Shown: one piece after another, positions 24,586 through 35,800 of the stretch
Numbering within the stretch: the stretch's first letter is position 1
Layout: each line of letters begins with the position of its first letter
Assembly: GCF_963583255.1 (NCBI RefSeq)
Contig: NC_084811.1
Coordinates: 13,348,088 to 13,412,087 of the forward strand
Length of the DNA stretch: 64,000 nucleotides
Origin: Pyrus communis
Lineage: Eukaryota > Streptophyta > Magnoliopsida > Rosales > Rosaceae
Reading direction: 5' to 3'
Translations under genes and position numbers: made by a program
Notes under the pieces: generated by a model
Told to the model about the DNA's origin: nothing
Seen by the model: only the letters and a program-made list of their open reading frames with translations
The model's database searches: none

Positions 24586-26694
24586 TTAGTAAAAGAAGCT
24601 TCTGCACTTTATTGACCCGCAAAGGCACACTTTCTTCCTATGGTATTCTTTCTCTTGAGGGACCACCCCATAATCATATGTCAACTCCGTCATAGGAGGA
24701 ATGTGTCCAACCGCATAAAACGCAATATGGAGGTCAGCCTCATTTTTAGTTTCTCGTAAAACTGGCTGCCAAAGTATATTTGGAGAACAGCTATGATTCA
24801 TAAAACGAGCAACATTTCCAGCAGTATTTCCACTTATAATTAGAGGAAATGGGGCCTTTGAAGTCTCCTTAGAATCACCAGGCAAAACTCCGAGTGGCTG
24901 ACAGGTACGAGTAGCATCAAAAATGTAATCGTCTTCATAATCACTCCCCATTTCTTCTACCCCAGAAATATTAAGAACTTGTCCTGCATATTCACATAAG
25001 AAAGAACCAGCGCGGATGGGATCCAGTGACCGCAGACCCCAACCTTTATCCTTAGTTTTAAACACCTCCAGACGAACTTTCAGGCCACTTTGAGACACTC
25101 GATTCCGACAATTAGGAGGGCACTGACAGGATGGACCACATTCATGAAGTAAGGATTTTTGGTTCACAAGAAGCCCACTTGCAGTATACGGGAGAAAATC
25201 TCCATTTATCTTAATGCATGAGCAATTGGAGTTACCAGGGAGACACCCACCAATACAGAGACATCCATCAGCAGGTTCTGTAAGATTCACCAGTTTAGAA
25301 TACTGCAGGCTAGAAATATATGTGAAGTGTGCAGGGCCTTTCTCGCCATCAACATCATTTACCAGAGAAACAGGTAAATTTTCAGCTCCTGAAGTAAGGT
25401 CAGGCAATATAAGTCCAACTCTCGTAGTAGTAGTTTCTTCTTTCCACTGTTCAATTGATTTCCAAATGGTAAATGCTTCAGGCTGGCCTGGTAACCTTAC
25501 CAATTTATACTTAAATACATTGCAACCACTGTTCCCTTTGTCCACCCATGATTCGTGAATTTTATATAGACCATCATAGACATATACCTTCCCAGTTGGA
25601 TTAGATACATCCTTTAAACCTCGAATTACTCTGACATCATTACCCCGGTGCAAGCTTTTCTCCAAAGCGAGATTACCCCTTTCAAGCTTCTGATCCTTCA
25701 GTTCCTTACCTCTCCTGAAATCATTGCTAGCATTACCACCTTGGCCACTGTATATCAACACATTCGAATCCTCCACAGAATCCTCATATCCTCCAGAAGA
25801 AACGATGCTCAATGCTAAGGGCTCTTCCTCTGTACTGTTCTTGACTCCCAGGTAATCAATTCCACCCATCGTTGGAGCATGTAACCCAATCAAGCACAAT
25901 TCCATTCGGAAAAAGTAGATATCCCCGACTTCAACACCGGGCACTGCACCAATCCTCCTCTTGGCATTTGTCCTAATTCCCTTATTCATGAAGAGTGTTC
26001 CTGTCCTTAGATCGGGGCGTCCTGTTCTTGGGGCTCCTGGTATTCTTTCCTTCATCTCTTCAACTTGTGTAATCCTTCTTCGCACCAAGTCATAAGACGT
26101 GAGTGCATATCCAACCGATTCCCTGTCACTATCAGTTTGTTGGAATGTATTGGTAAATGTTGTAAGAACATTATCAATTATTGCATCAATGTCAACATCA
26201 GGCAAAGCAACATTAATGTCCTGGCCAGCCCTTGTCCTCTTCTGAGACCGGAACTTACTCCTTGGCCTCCCCACCTTCCTTGTATTGTCTCCATCCAAAC
26301 CATCTTCCTCTGCATTCCCACTTTGTGGCTGACCACGACTTCGATTAAGCCTTCTTGCTGCCCTAGTATCTCCATTAGCTTCTGCGGATGGAGGCGTCCT
26401 ATATGAATTAATTGGGACTGCATTTGATATTGGTGTTTGCAGATTTTGTTCTAGTGGCCTTTGCGACTCTGGAGAAATGAAGAACGGAAAAAACGGGGCA
26501 ACCTCGGGTGGGAAAGGGCCAGCAGGAGAAACACAAACAAAAGGAGCAGCACCTTGTGGAGTTGAAAATGAAGAATTATTAGAAGCTGACGGGAACAACG
26601 GAACAAGACGCCTCAAAGGCCTTACATCTAAAACCTTAGACTTGTCAAATGATCCAAAACCAGGAACGGACTCTTGACCTAAACTTTGTTCCAT
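24586..26694 (-). CDS. SUVH1: SUVH1/SUVH3-type histone H3-K9 methyltransferase (702 aa, uninterrupted frame)
   Basis: One frame of 702 codons holds every domain of the plant SUVH family. There is a Pro/Ser-rich N-terminus, an AT-hook-like KVGRPRSKF at residues 140-148, an SRA/YDG domain at about 247-400 (GVEVGDIYFFRMELCLIGLH, YVYDGLYKI), a Cys-rich pre-SET at about 445-535, and SET at about 536-680 with the cofactor motif NHSCSPN (633-639) and LTYDYG (671-676). Post-SET cysteines 690, 692 and 697 end the protein (CLCGSIKCRSFFY). In the family the SRA domain binds methylated DNA and SET methylates H3 lysine 9. Arabidopsis SUVH1 and SUVH3 are instead mainly known as methyl-readers that support transcription, so activity should not be assumed. 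Assignment to SUVH1/3 rests on the domain order and lack of coding introns; choosing between them is not possible here. Confidence 0.93.
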   Translation of the reverse strand: MEQSLGQESVPGFGSFDKSKVLDVRPLRRLVPLFPSASNNSSFSTPQGAAPFVCVSPAGPFPPEVAPFFPFFISPESQRPLEQNLQTPISNAVPINSYRTPPSAEANGDTRAARRLNRSRGQPQSGNAEEDGLDGDNTRKVGRPRSKFRSQKRTRAGQDINVALPDVDIDAIIDNVLTTFTNTFQQTDSDRESVGYALTSYDLVRRRITQVEEMKERIPGAPRTGRPDLRTGTLFMNKGIRTNAKRRIGAVPGVEVGDIYFFRMELCLIGLHAPTMGGIDYLGVKNSTEEEPLALSIVSSGGYEDSVEDSNVLIYSGQGGNASNDFRRGKELKDQKLERGNLALEKSLHRGNDVRVIRGLKDVSNPTGKVYVYDGLYKIHESWVDKGNSGCNVFKYKLVRLPGQPEAFTIWKSIEQWKEETTTTRVGLILPDLTSGAENLPVSLVNDVDGEKGPAHFTYISSLQYSKLVNLTEPADGCLCIGGCLPGNSNCSCIKINGDFLPYTASGLLVNQKSLLHECGPSCQCPPNCRNRVSQSGLKVRLEVFKTKDKGWGLRSLDPIRAGSFLCEYAGQVLNISGVEEMGSDYEDDYIFDATRTCQPLGVLPGDSKETSKAPFPLIISGNTAGNVARFMNHSCSPNILWQPVLRETKNEADLHIAFYAVGHIPPMTELTYDYGVVPQEKEYHRKKVCLCGSIKCRSFFY

Positions 26695-27590
26695 TAAATT
26701 GTTTCAGGCAAGAAGCACACTTTTCAGCTACGATAAATCTGGTCAGAAAGAGAGACTGCCTCCGCTACGAAAGCAGCTGCAACATAATCCGGTCACAGAA
26801 TCAAATTGCAACCATTTCAACCAGAGCTCATTGCAAAATAAGTAGTAATCTTTGCAGAGTTCTTGAAAGTACAACGTTGACCAATCTCCTGCAACATGCA
26901 AGGTTTTAAACAAATTAGAGAGACAATGAAAGCTAAAATCTACCCAAAATTATTATATTTTCATAGGGCAAAATGAAAGAGGTAAATCCAACTACTACAC
27001 TATTTTGTTGGTGGAAAATATAGTAAATCGAAATAGTAACTCGCTTGAAGTTTAAGCTATGTTGACACAAGGATTTTGCTCATCCGAACCCAGAAACCAC
27101 ATGCAACACATCACTCAACTAAACTTCTTGTCATTTCCCAGTTTTCACTTTAATTTCCCAGAAGTGAAAAATTACCTTCAATTAAGTTGTAAAATGAGAA
27201 AATGAAATCAAAGCTAAGACCTCATGCAACAAGAAATTCAAGTTTAAGACTCTTACTTTTCAAAAATTTTCTCAGCAACCAAACACAGGATATGGGGTAT
27301 AACGTGAAACTAAGTGAGAAAAGTTACCTCTAATTCAAAAATGAAAAGTCCTGGAATGAAATCGGAGAGAACCAGCAAGGGAAAATTGATTATTTATTGG
27401 AACGAAATGCAGAAGATGCTATCTGTCTAAAAGATCTAAAACAAGAAACTGCTTCAATGAAAATCCTGGCATCGACATCGACATACCTGGTTTTTTTTCC
27501 TTCTTTCTTTTTTTCTTTTTTTCCGAGAACTACTTCGAGATCTTGTTTTGCTGTCAGAAGTCGCACAACTCTTTTGGATTGAGCTGTAAC
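26695..27590 (-). promoter_or_regulatory. SUVH gene leader, probably with a 5' UTR intron, and promoter
   Basis: On the minus strand ACCAG|GTATGTCG near 27487 and GAG|GTAACTTTT near 27327 are plausible donors. TTATGTTGCAG near 26778 and CATGTTGCAG near 26890 are plausible acceptors. A leader intron is common in intronless-CDS SUVH genes, but which sites are used cannot be decided from sequence alone. Confidence 0.4.
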
Positions 27591-29362
27591 TTTCTCACGT
27601 AGTTCCTATTTGAGAAAATTGTTGTAATGCCCTTCACTTTAATCTAAATACAGTTATGGTCCTTTAAATTATGTGGTGACACGGCATTTAGATTAAATAT
27701 ATTAAATTAAAATTGTAAATTGAAAACCTACACACATGATTCGGATCTTATTTCCAAATTTATCAAAGAGTTACCTTAGGAACGGTTACGTGAAAAAAAG
27801 TTAGGGTGTGTTTGTTTCACTTTCTTAGATGGGACTGGATTAGATTAAACTAATTACTAGTGTAGTTCCATATTTGGTATGCACAAGGATTAGGCATAAT
27901 GAGATTACATACGTCTTGCTTGGATTATCTCCTTAGCTGGGAGTTCTTAGCCAAAATCCTTAAATTTCACCGGACTCGTAAGACCCTCGTGTGAGAAAGA
28001 GAGAATCGTCGCTCATCTTGTGAGACAGAGCCGTCGCATGTCTTGTTTGCTTCTCGCCCTACTTGCTCCTTGCCTAGCTCCCTCATCCTCGTCTTCCTCA
28101 CCCTCATCTATATCCTGCTCGCCCTCATCTGCTCCTTGTCTGGTAAATTTCGAATCTGAGATTTTTTTTCTATGATTTTGTTTTGCATATCGTGAATTTA
28201 CTGGCTTTGTTTGATTTTGTTGTTTTGGGTTTGAGAAATTTTCAATAATAGACCTGTGCACTGACAAAAAAAAAAAAAGGTAGGGTTTTGATTTTTAGGT
28301 TAAAATTGAGATTAGAATTTGAAGTTTTCAAATTCCAACATTTCTGAATTTTTTCAAGGAGATACTTGACAAATGATCGACACCTATCTCTATTTGAGGA
28401 CTCCATCTAACTTTTATCAAGTTTTTTTTTTTTTTTGTCATGACTAACACCTCCTGATCTCTAATATTTGTCATGAATTGGATTTGATATAAATTTCAAA
28501 AGATAGGATCCCCTGCCCTCTTAACTTTCCCTGATCGGCTAAGGTGGGGTTGAGTTTCAGATTCGACTTTAGCTTCGCTTATAGTTGTGCTTTGTTCTCT
28601 TCCTTCCCTTGGCTCTGATGGAGCATGTTCTAATTGGTTCTCTGTTGTTGCTGCCTATGCATCTAGCTCATTTTATTTTCTAAAAGCTTAAGTCTATAGT
28701 GGTTGTTTTTTGTTTTTTGTTTTTTTGTTTTTTTTTGAAATTGGAATTGCTATTGTTTGTTAATTGTTTTGGTGTTCTCATGGATGTATTTTGCAATTGT
28801 CTTGGTGTAGGCAAATGATGGTTTCAGTTTCGTATTTTTAGTTTTTTTTCCTTTATTAGTTAGATCTAACTTTCTTCATTTTATTAGTCAGTTTTGTATG
28901 TTTAGTCTCCATCAAAGTCAATGAAGAACCTACAAGTTAGTTGTAGAACTTGGCAAAAAAAATCTGATAAATGAAAAGTTACATACCAATTATTGAAAAA
29001 AAAAAAAAAACCTGATAAATGAAAAGTTACATACAAATTATGTCAAGTCTGATCACCAGATTCTTAACCAAGTATTGAGAATCCAATCACAAAATTCCTA
29101 TAAAAAGTTTCATACGAGATTTATAAAAATAGTGTTGCATGCCGTATGTAAGTTAGCATTTAGGGCCATGACTCTGAGTTCTTGACAAAGAGACAAATAA
29201 AGATACTCAACTCTACTCTGTTTTATTTTCTTTTCTGTTGTTTGATGTTTTATTTTTGTTGTTGCTATTTGTTGTTTTGGTTCTCTTTATATCATGAATT
29301 CGTTTGATCAAGTTCATTTTATAACATAATTACTTCTTTTGTCAATGCCCTTAATAACAGTG

Positions 29363-29396
<34 letters not shown>

Positions 29397-29408
29397 GTTT
29401 GAATAGAT

Positions 29409-30688
29409 ATGGATCGAAAGAAGCTTTTATTGATTTTATTGTTAGAGAAGTCTCATTTAGAGGCAATTTGCGTTTGTACGATTCTTGTGTTGATGATGCT
29501 AAAGGCCAAACAGAGACATGCTGAAAGACACGCATTGACTAATCGTTCACTTGGTAGACAAGAGATTAGTTTGTGTTATCTGGATGGTATAATAGGGAAT
29601 AGTGACACTGAATGCGTCAACGGATTGAGAATGGATAGAAGGACTTTTGGTATATTATGTGACTTACTTCGTCAAGATAAGAGAGTTAAAAAGGATGGTT
29701 TGGTGTCTCTAGAGGAGTAGGTGTGTATGACCTTACACATATTATTACATCATACTAAGAATCGTACTATTGGTGTAGATTTTATAGGTTGGAAGAGACT
29801 ATATAAGTAGATCAATAGTGTGTTGCAAGGAATTTTGCAATTACAAGGTATCCTAATAAAAGCCTATCAGCCTGTGCCTAGTGATTCTATGGATCATTGG
29901 TGGCGATGTTCTAAGGCATATTAGTACTATTTTCGTTTTCCCTAAACTCTAACTAGATATTCCCTTTGTATAAACTGACAAAAGCTTATTTTTTTTGTTT
30001 AGAATTGCTTGGGAGCATTAGATGGAACGCACATTGATATGCATGTACTTGAAATTGACAATCAAGATACCAGACAAGAAAAGGGTTGAGTTGCAACTCA
30101 TTATGTTCAGGTAATATGCAGTTCATATATGTGTTTTCAGGATAGGAAGGCTCCGCATCAAACTCTAAAATGCTACATGATGAAATTACTAGGCCCAATG
30201 GATTATTGGTACCAACGGGTAAGACCATTAGTTAGTCTCAAATTTGTAAAGTTAGGTCTAGTTGAACTGTAAAACACTAATAGGGTCTATTTGTTTTGGT
30301 TCTTAGGTTATTATTACATTGTAGTTGTTGGTTACACAAATAGTGAAGGATTCCTTGCACCATATAAAGGAATACTTTATCATTTATCCAAATGGGAGGA
30401 ACAAACACCTTCAAATAAGAAAGAGTATTTTAACATGAAGCATCTCAAGGCGAGGAATGTAATTGAGCACTATTTTGGCTTGCTAAAGAGAAGGTGGGCG
30501 ATACTAAAGAGTCTATCTTTCTATTCGATAAGGACACAGAGTCGAGTAATTACTGCTTGTTGTCTACTACACAATCTTATTAGGCAAGAGATGTTTATAG
30601 ATCCAATGGAGAATTTGCCAGTAATAGAAGATGGACAAAATACGAAAGAAGGTGAATATATCAGTACTATTGGAGCATCTGACCAGTA
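29409..30688 (+). pseudogene. HARBI1-like transposase pseudogene
   Basis: The first exon encodes GLRMDRRTFGILCDLLRQDK and then an in-frame TAG in EE*VCM, where relatives have Gln. More stops follow at about 29806 and in the middle part. After an intron (acceptor near 30002) comes NCLGALDGTHIDMHV, with the first catalytic Asp. The 3' part is a 132-codon open stretch with GYTNSEGFLAPYKG and RNVIEHYFGLLKRRWA, which keeps the catalytic Glu. The second catalytic Asp, normally in YLVDAGYTN, is replaced: the sequence reads YIVVVGYTN. Stops and the lost Asp both show that it cannot be an active transposase. Confidence 0.88.
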
Positions 30689-30845
30689 GACTGCAAAGAA
30701 GAATGTCATGGCTTAGGAAATGTATATTGGGTGGAGAGTAATTAGGAACCAACAACTGAACCAAATATATGTATTAATGATAAAAATTTGTTTTAGTTAT
30801 CCTTTTTATTTTTTATTTTTTATTTTTTTATGCATATGCTTGATA

Positions 30846-31015
30846 TTATGCAAAATGATTGGATTGCAAATTATTGAATGTAATTCGTTTTAGTGATTGA
30901 GTATTATGCAAAATAAGTGGATTGCAAACCATTGAATGTAATTCGTTTGATTGAATATTATGCAAAATAAGTGGATTGCAAACCATTGAATGTAATTCGT
31001 TTTATTGATCGGATT
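30846..31015 (+). repeat. Three tandem copies of a ~58-bp unit
   Basis: The unit TTATGCAAAATAAGTGGATT-GCAAACCATTGAATGTAATT-CGTTT plus a short spacer is repeated three times between the two Harbinger pseudogenes, with few differences. Confidence 0.85.
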
Positions 31016-31068
31016 GTATGCAAATTGATTTGTATGCTTTAGTACTTTCAAATGTTTATTGTTTATGT

Positions 31069-32045
31069 ATGGATAGTTACAATAATCTGAATATTGTTCA
31101 AAAGCCAAAAGGAAAGAGGCATAAATGGGAAGCATTTGAAGAAGAATCATTCTATCCGTTCTTGAGGATTTTATTACTAGGAAGTTCCAAGGTGACACAG
31201 ATGCTTCCAAACAAAGTCCTTTGATTAAAGTTGCAAAAGCTGTCAATGTTTTATGTCTTAATGTGAATATAAAGGCAAGTCCATATATTAAGTCAAAGTT
31301 GAAGAGATGTATAAAAAAAAACATATAGTTTAGTCCTTGACATGATAAACACAAGTGTATTTGCATGGAATGATGTCAAAAAGTGCATTGAAGTTGATAG
31401 TGATGAAGCATGGCAAACTTATGTGCATGTTCATATCCTATATTATTAATTGATTAGTTATATTCCTGTAGCTATATTTTTTAATATTGCTATGTTAATA
31501 TAATCTTAGAAAAATAAAGATGTCGAAGGATGGAGAAGCAAACTTTTTCCATTATATGATACATTTGCGTATATATTTGGAAATGATCGTGCTACAAGTA
31601 ATGTTGGCAGAACCCCTACTAAAGTGATGGAGGAGCAAAGCCATATTAGGGTTGATACATGTGATATTGGAGCTGAAAATGATGTTTCTCCAGTGAACCA
31701 GCTAAACCAACAAAGCAACCAATCTGCAATAGTCAAAGAAAGAGGAAAAGAGGCACGGGAAGTTCAAATGATGGAACCAAGGTAATTATCAATGGACTAA
31801 AAGAATATTATGTTGAATGTAAGAAAATGACATAAATGGTAACTAAAGTTATAGTTTGAGGTATTGCAGATCATAGTTATATAGCTAACGAACTTAAAGA
31901 AATGGGTTTTTCTCCTATCGATCAAATTGATGGACTGACTTTTATTTTGGAAAAAGCACAAAATGTGGGAGTGTTTAGGTCAATTGATTCCGAACACAAA
32001 AAAATGTTCGTCCAAAAGCTTCTAAGTGACAAAGTAAGTGCATGA
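31069..32045 (+). pseudogene. Myb/SANT-like DNA-binding protein pseudogene (Harbinger second gene)
   Basis: Pieces in shifting frames give KRHKWEAFEEES, SPYIKSKLKR, VFAWNDVKKCIEVDSDEAWQTY, then after an intron (acceptor near 31508) DVEGWRSKLFPLYDTFAYIFGNDRATS, and near the end ELKEMGFSPIDQIDGL and MFVQKLLSDK. This is the layout of the Myb/SANT-like proteins that accompany plant Harbinger transposases and bind the element ends. Frameshifts around 31200 and a stop at about 31325 break the gene. Confidence 0.8.
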
Positions 32046-32440
32046 TAATATTATGGGGTACCTTTTGGTGTGGATTCTATTTTGCTAATCGTATAACCTT
32101 AGGTTGTGGCTTCTTAGCCTTACACTGTGAATATTTTGGTTTGTTGACTAGCTTTTTGTGAATCATAGGGATCTCATTTTGAATGATAATATTGTAATTG
32201 GCTATTGTAAGTATGTTGAAAATTATTGTAACTAGCGTATATTGTAGTTATTGTAAGTATGTTATTTGGTTTTCAATTTGGTGGAAAGATGTCGGCTTTA
32301 ATACAAGTTTTGAGCAAATCTATTATTGGGTTGTTTGCCTATTTACAATAAGCAATTAACTTTTCTTATTCTTTTCTTTTCAAAAGTGATGTCTGGATTT
32401 CAAGCTAGACAATTGAAACAAAATGAAGATAAGGAGGAAG

Positions 32441-32640
32441 CAGGGATGGGCAAATACCCATTAGTTATGGGTAACCGCGGTTACCCACCCATTTAAATTT
32501 CACGATTACAGTTATGGGTAACCGTTTAGATAATTAAATAGTTATGGGTGTAACTATTTACACATGAAATTTAAATGAACAGTGCGGTTATAAACTGGTA
32601 CCCATTTACCTATTTATTTTAATATATATAAAATTAAAAA
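32441..32640 (+). mobile_element. hAT-like terminus, partial
   Basis: CAGGGATGGGCAAATACCCA at 32441 has the CAGGG-type start of hAT terminal repeats. It is followed by inverted and direct copies of TTATGGGTAACCG. No matching far end or coding sequence is visible. Confidence 0.45.
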
Positions 32641-32761
32641 AAAAACAAAAAATAAAAACCTAAGCTAAATCACAACACTCACTTTCCAATGCTGGTGCTT
32701 ATTTATTCCAGTGATGATGCTTATAACATCCAGTGCTAGTGCATATTGATTATAATAGGGA

Positions 32762-32840
32762 ACTTTAATGAAAAGCTTCCAGTATTGTTCACTTTAATGA
32801 AAAATCATATTTTTACACTAAAAAGTCAATCCTGGTACTA
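32762..32840. mobile_element. Truncated copy of the 20.9-kb MITE-like repeat
   Basis: CTTTAATGAAAAGCTTCCAG ... TTTTTACACTAAAAAGTCAA matches the repeat at 20885. It stops abruptly at 32840, exactly where Copia LTR sequence starts. Confidence 0.7.
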
Positions 32841-35800
32841 TGGACCTCGAAACTTGAAACTAACTTAAAGGCCCAATACAAACCTTTTGCATAATTAGTT
32901 AACTAATTAATTAATCTTAATCATTCTCAATTAAACTATTTAATTGATTATCCATCTCATTTATATTTCTTCATGTTCATCATTACTCGGTGTACGATCC
33001 ATGGTTCCATTTAGCGAGGCAGTGGGCGATTGTTACTCTTAACTATCAATTGTGAATTGAAACCACATTTCAATTTTCCCTTTGATGAAAATTAATGTTT
33101 ACTAATCTTCAAGGCTTCCACAAACATGAGTGACACCTAACAGTATGTCATGGCTACCCAAACTAAGCAGAAGTGGTTGGAGAACTTATCCAGTTACAAC
33201 GACAATGCAATACAATCCTTCTCTAATACAATACTCTTGATCACATTGTTCAAGTGATCGTTGGTTTCCATGTCTACTATCCAATTTGATACTTCTCTAT
33301 ATGATTCAATTGAATATGGTTTGGAACATTAAGTCATATTCATATGCTTTGACCAAGACTCCTGAATCATATCTTAGAGATCCCTTGTTATGCATTCACA
33401 TGCCTAGATGACTAGATAGCTTAACCCTAACAATGCAGTGGACACTCTCAATGGAATGCCTTTGACATAGTCAAAGATCAACAACGTAACCATCAGACAA
33501 CTATGATGCCTCAGGTCAAATGACTACTTGGCAATTGCAACTGATGAGTTCTTACATGACATGTATGTTCGAACTCGCATTTGATTATTGTTCAGTGTAC
33601 TCGATTACCCTTTTGAGCACCTATGTGTTTATCTTAGTGTCCAACACTAAATGATTTGAGACTAGTCATACTCACACTTGAGTCAACATAACATATACTA
33701 ACCTTAATAGATTGTCAATGCCCAATTGTCAATCCTATGATGAGGAGCGTTTTATAAATGAACATAAGAGAGAGGTCTTGTTAATCTAACTTACTTTGAT
33801 TACTTCTCTCTTAGATCGAATACATTCCTTGGATTTCCCTATTGCTTAAACACATGATACAATAAACAGTGATTAACAATAAGCTTTGCCCTTTATTTAA
33901 CAAATAAAAGTTTAACATAATGAGTATTCCAAAAGCTATTACATCAAATGAGTGGCTTTATCGGCATACTTCCAGCATACACCTCATGTAAGTACCTATC
34001 TTATTTAGCATCTAGAGAATGTTGCCTCACAATGATATGATATTGTCTCCATTACACTTAGTTAAGTCATTCGCACCATGAAAATTTGTGTAAGAACAAC
34101 CTCACAATGATATGATATTAGTCATTCTTGTTGCCTACTTTCACAACATCATGTATGCATATAGAACTTCTCCTGAGTATTAGCACATACTTTGTAGTCC
34201 CCCATGATAAGGTGAAGTCGATGTATCAATCACAGATGATCAGAGCCTACCACGGTGGAAGACCATGAAAAAGTGTTCAAAGCACTCTCACACTTGTCAA
34301 CTTAATATCGCTTTGGTTGAGGGTTTTAGGTCTCATCACAAATAAGCATGCATTTTAATCACATTAAAACAATTTGGTCCTATTGAACTTTTGTCCATGT
34401 GATTGATTTAGTAGCATATGATACTCCCACTATGCTTATAAAACGTTTTTAAAGTAAGAGTATATGATACTACTAACATAAGCTTTGCATTCATCAATGG
34501 ACTATATAGTTACCTTAGGGTCTTAGGATGACTATGAACCTTTAATTTGATCCAACATAAGTATAGTGTTGGATCTTGGTCTAGGGATGGTGATTGATTT
34601 TACTTACGTGTTTAATCATATTAAGGTGTGTTTTCCTAGTGGGCGTTGGACCTAACTACTCCAACTTCATGCATATCAAATAAAACATTAGAAGAGTACT
34701 TATAAAGTAAAGAAGAGCTTATACTCTTTTACAACATTTGATCAAATCAAATTACAACCAAAATCTAATCTACACATTCCCATGGTTCAAACAAGTTTAA
34801 AAGACGGCCTATCACATAGCTTAATTATCGTAGACTTAGGTTCATAATCACCATTTCTTTAATGAATTAACATTTTAACAAATTAAACTAGAATGCAACA
34901 ATGTCATTTGGTTTTTGTATCCATAAAATTGATTTAAATAGAGTTAAATGAAATGAAAATTCAATTCTCATTTAAAGAGGCAAAATTATTTTGTTCCCAA
35001 CCCAATTTGGGCCAAAATGCAATAACCTCAACTTTTGGGTTATAATTACAAAATACTACCTTTTGGGGTCACTTAGTAAAATTACAAAAGTCCACTATTT
35101 CATGTAATTAAAACTAGAATAAGAAAATTTCAACAATTACAAAAACTTCATTAAAGGAGCAAAACCATTTGTCCTTTAGTGATTTTGGGCCTTTACGAAA
35201 AAACGTAAACTTTTAGGTCAAAGTACAAATACACAAAAGTATCAAAACTTTATGTAATTGCATAAAAACCCCAAAAGTATCCTACTTGTAGGATGGCTGG
35301 TTTTGGTGAGAGGGATGGTGTCTAAAATTTTTTTTGTAAGTTTCATAAAATAAACAAAAGTGATTGGTAAGGTGATAGGTAAGGTGATGATGTGAATAGT
35401 GAAGTGAATAATGTCAATCAATTTACATCAACTATTACAAACAAATTTTAAATAAAATTAAAAAACAATTTTGAATCAAAAATCCAAATCTTTATGTTCT
35501 TGTTATAAACATGAAGAACATAAGAAGAACATTGAAGAACATCCATGAAACCCATAAGAGCTCCATCAACATTTTTCACCCAAAGGCACCCCTAAATCTC
35601 TCAAACTTAAAGGAAATATATAACATATTAACATACTAGGGTACTTAGGGATTCCTAATGTCACTTTAAAAAACTTTTAACAAGACAAGCAAGAACAAAA
35701 AAAAAAACCCACCCATGGATTTGGCTGAAGTTCCCCAAACTAAGGGCACCAAATTTTAGATCCAAAATTTCATGCTCATATAAACTACATCTACAATATT

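Larger units (their letters stand above)
27804..32046 (+). mobile_element. Decayed PIF/Harbinger element with both element genes
   Basis: The left end GGGTGTGTTTGTTTCAC starts at 27804 directly after TTA, the usual Harbinger target and terminal sequence. A transposase pseudogene (29409-30688) and a Myb/SANT-like pseudogene (31069-32045) follow on the same strand. I could not find the matching right terminal repeat; it may be deleted or masked by the hAT-like sequence at 32441. The stretch 27804-29400 is AT-rich with poly-T runs and a (TA)n tract at 29365-29393 and has no gene. Confidence 0.7.

Noticed and set aside
30846..31015. Tandem repeats considered as a CRISPR-like array
   Set aside because: The units are directly adjacent with almost no unique spacers, and the genome is clearly plant.
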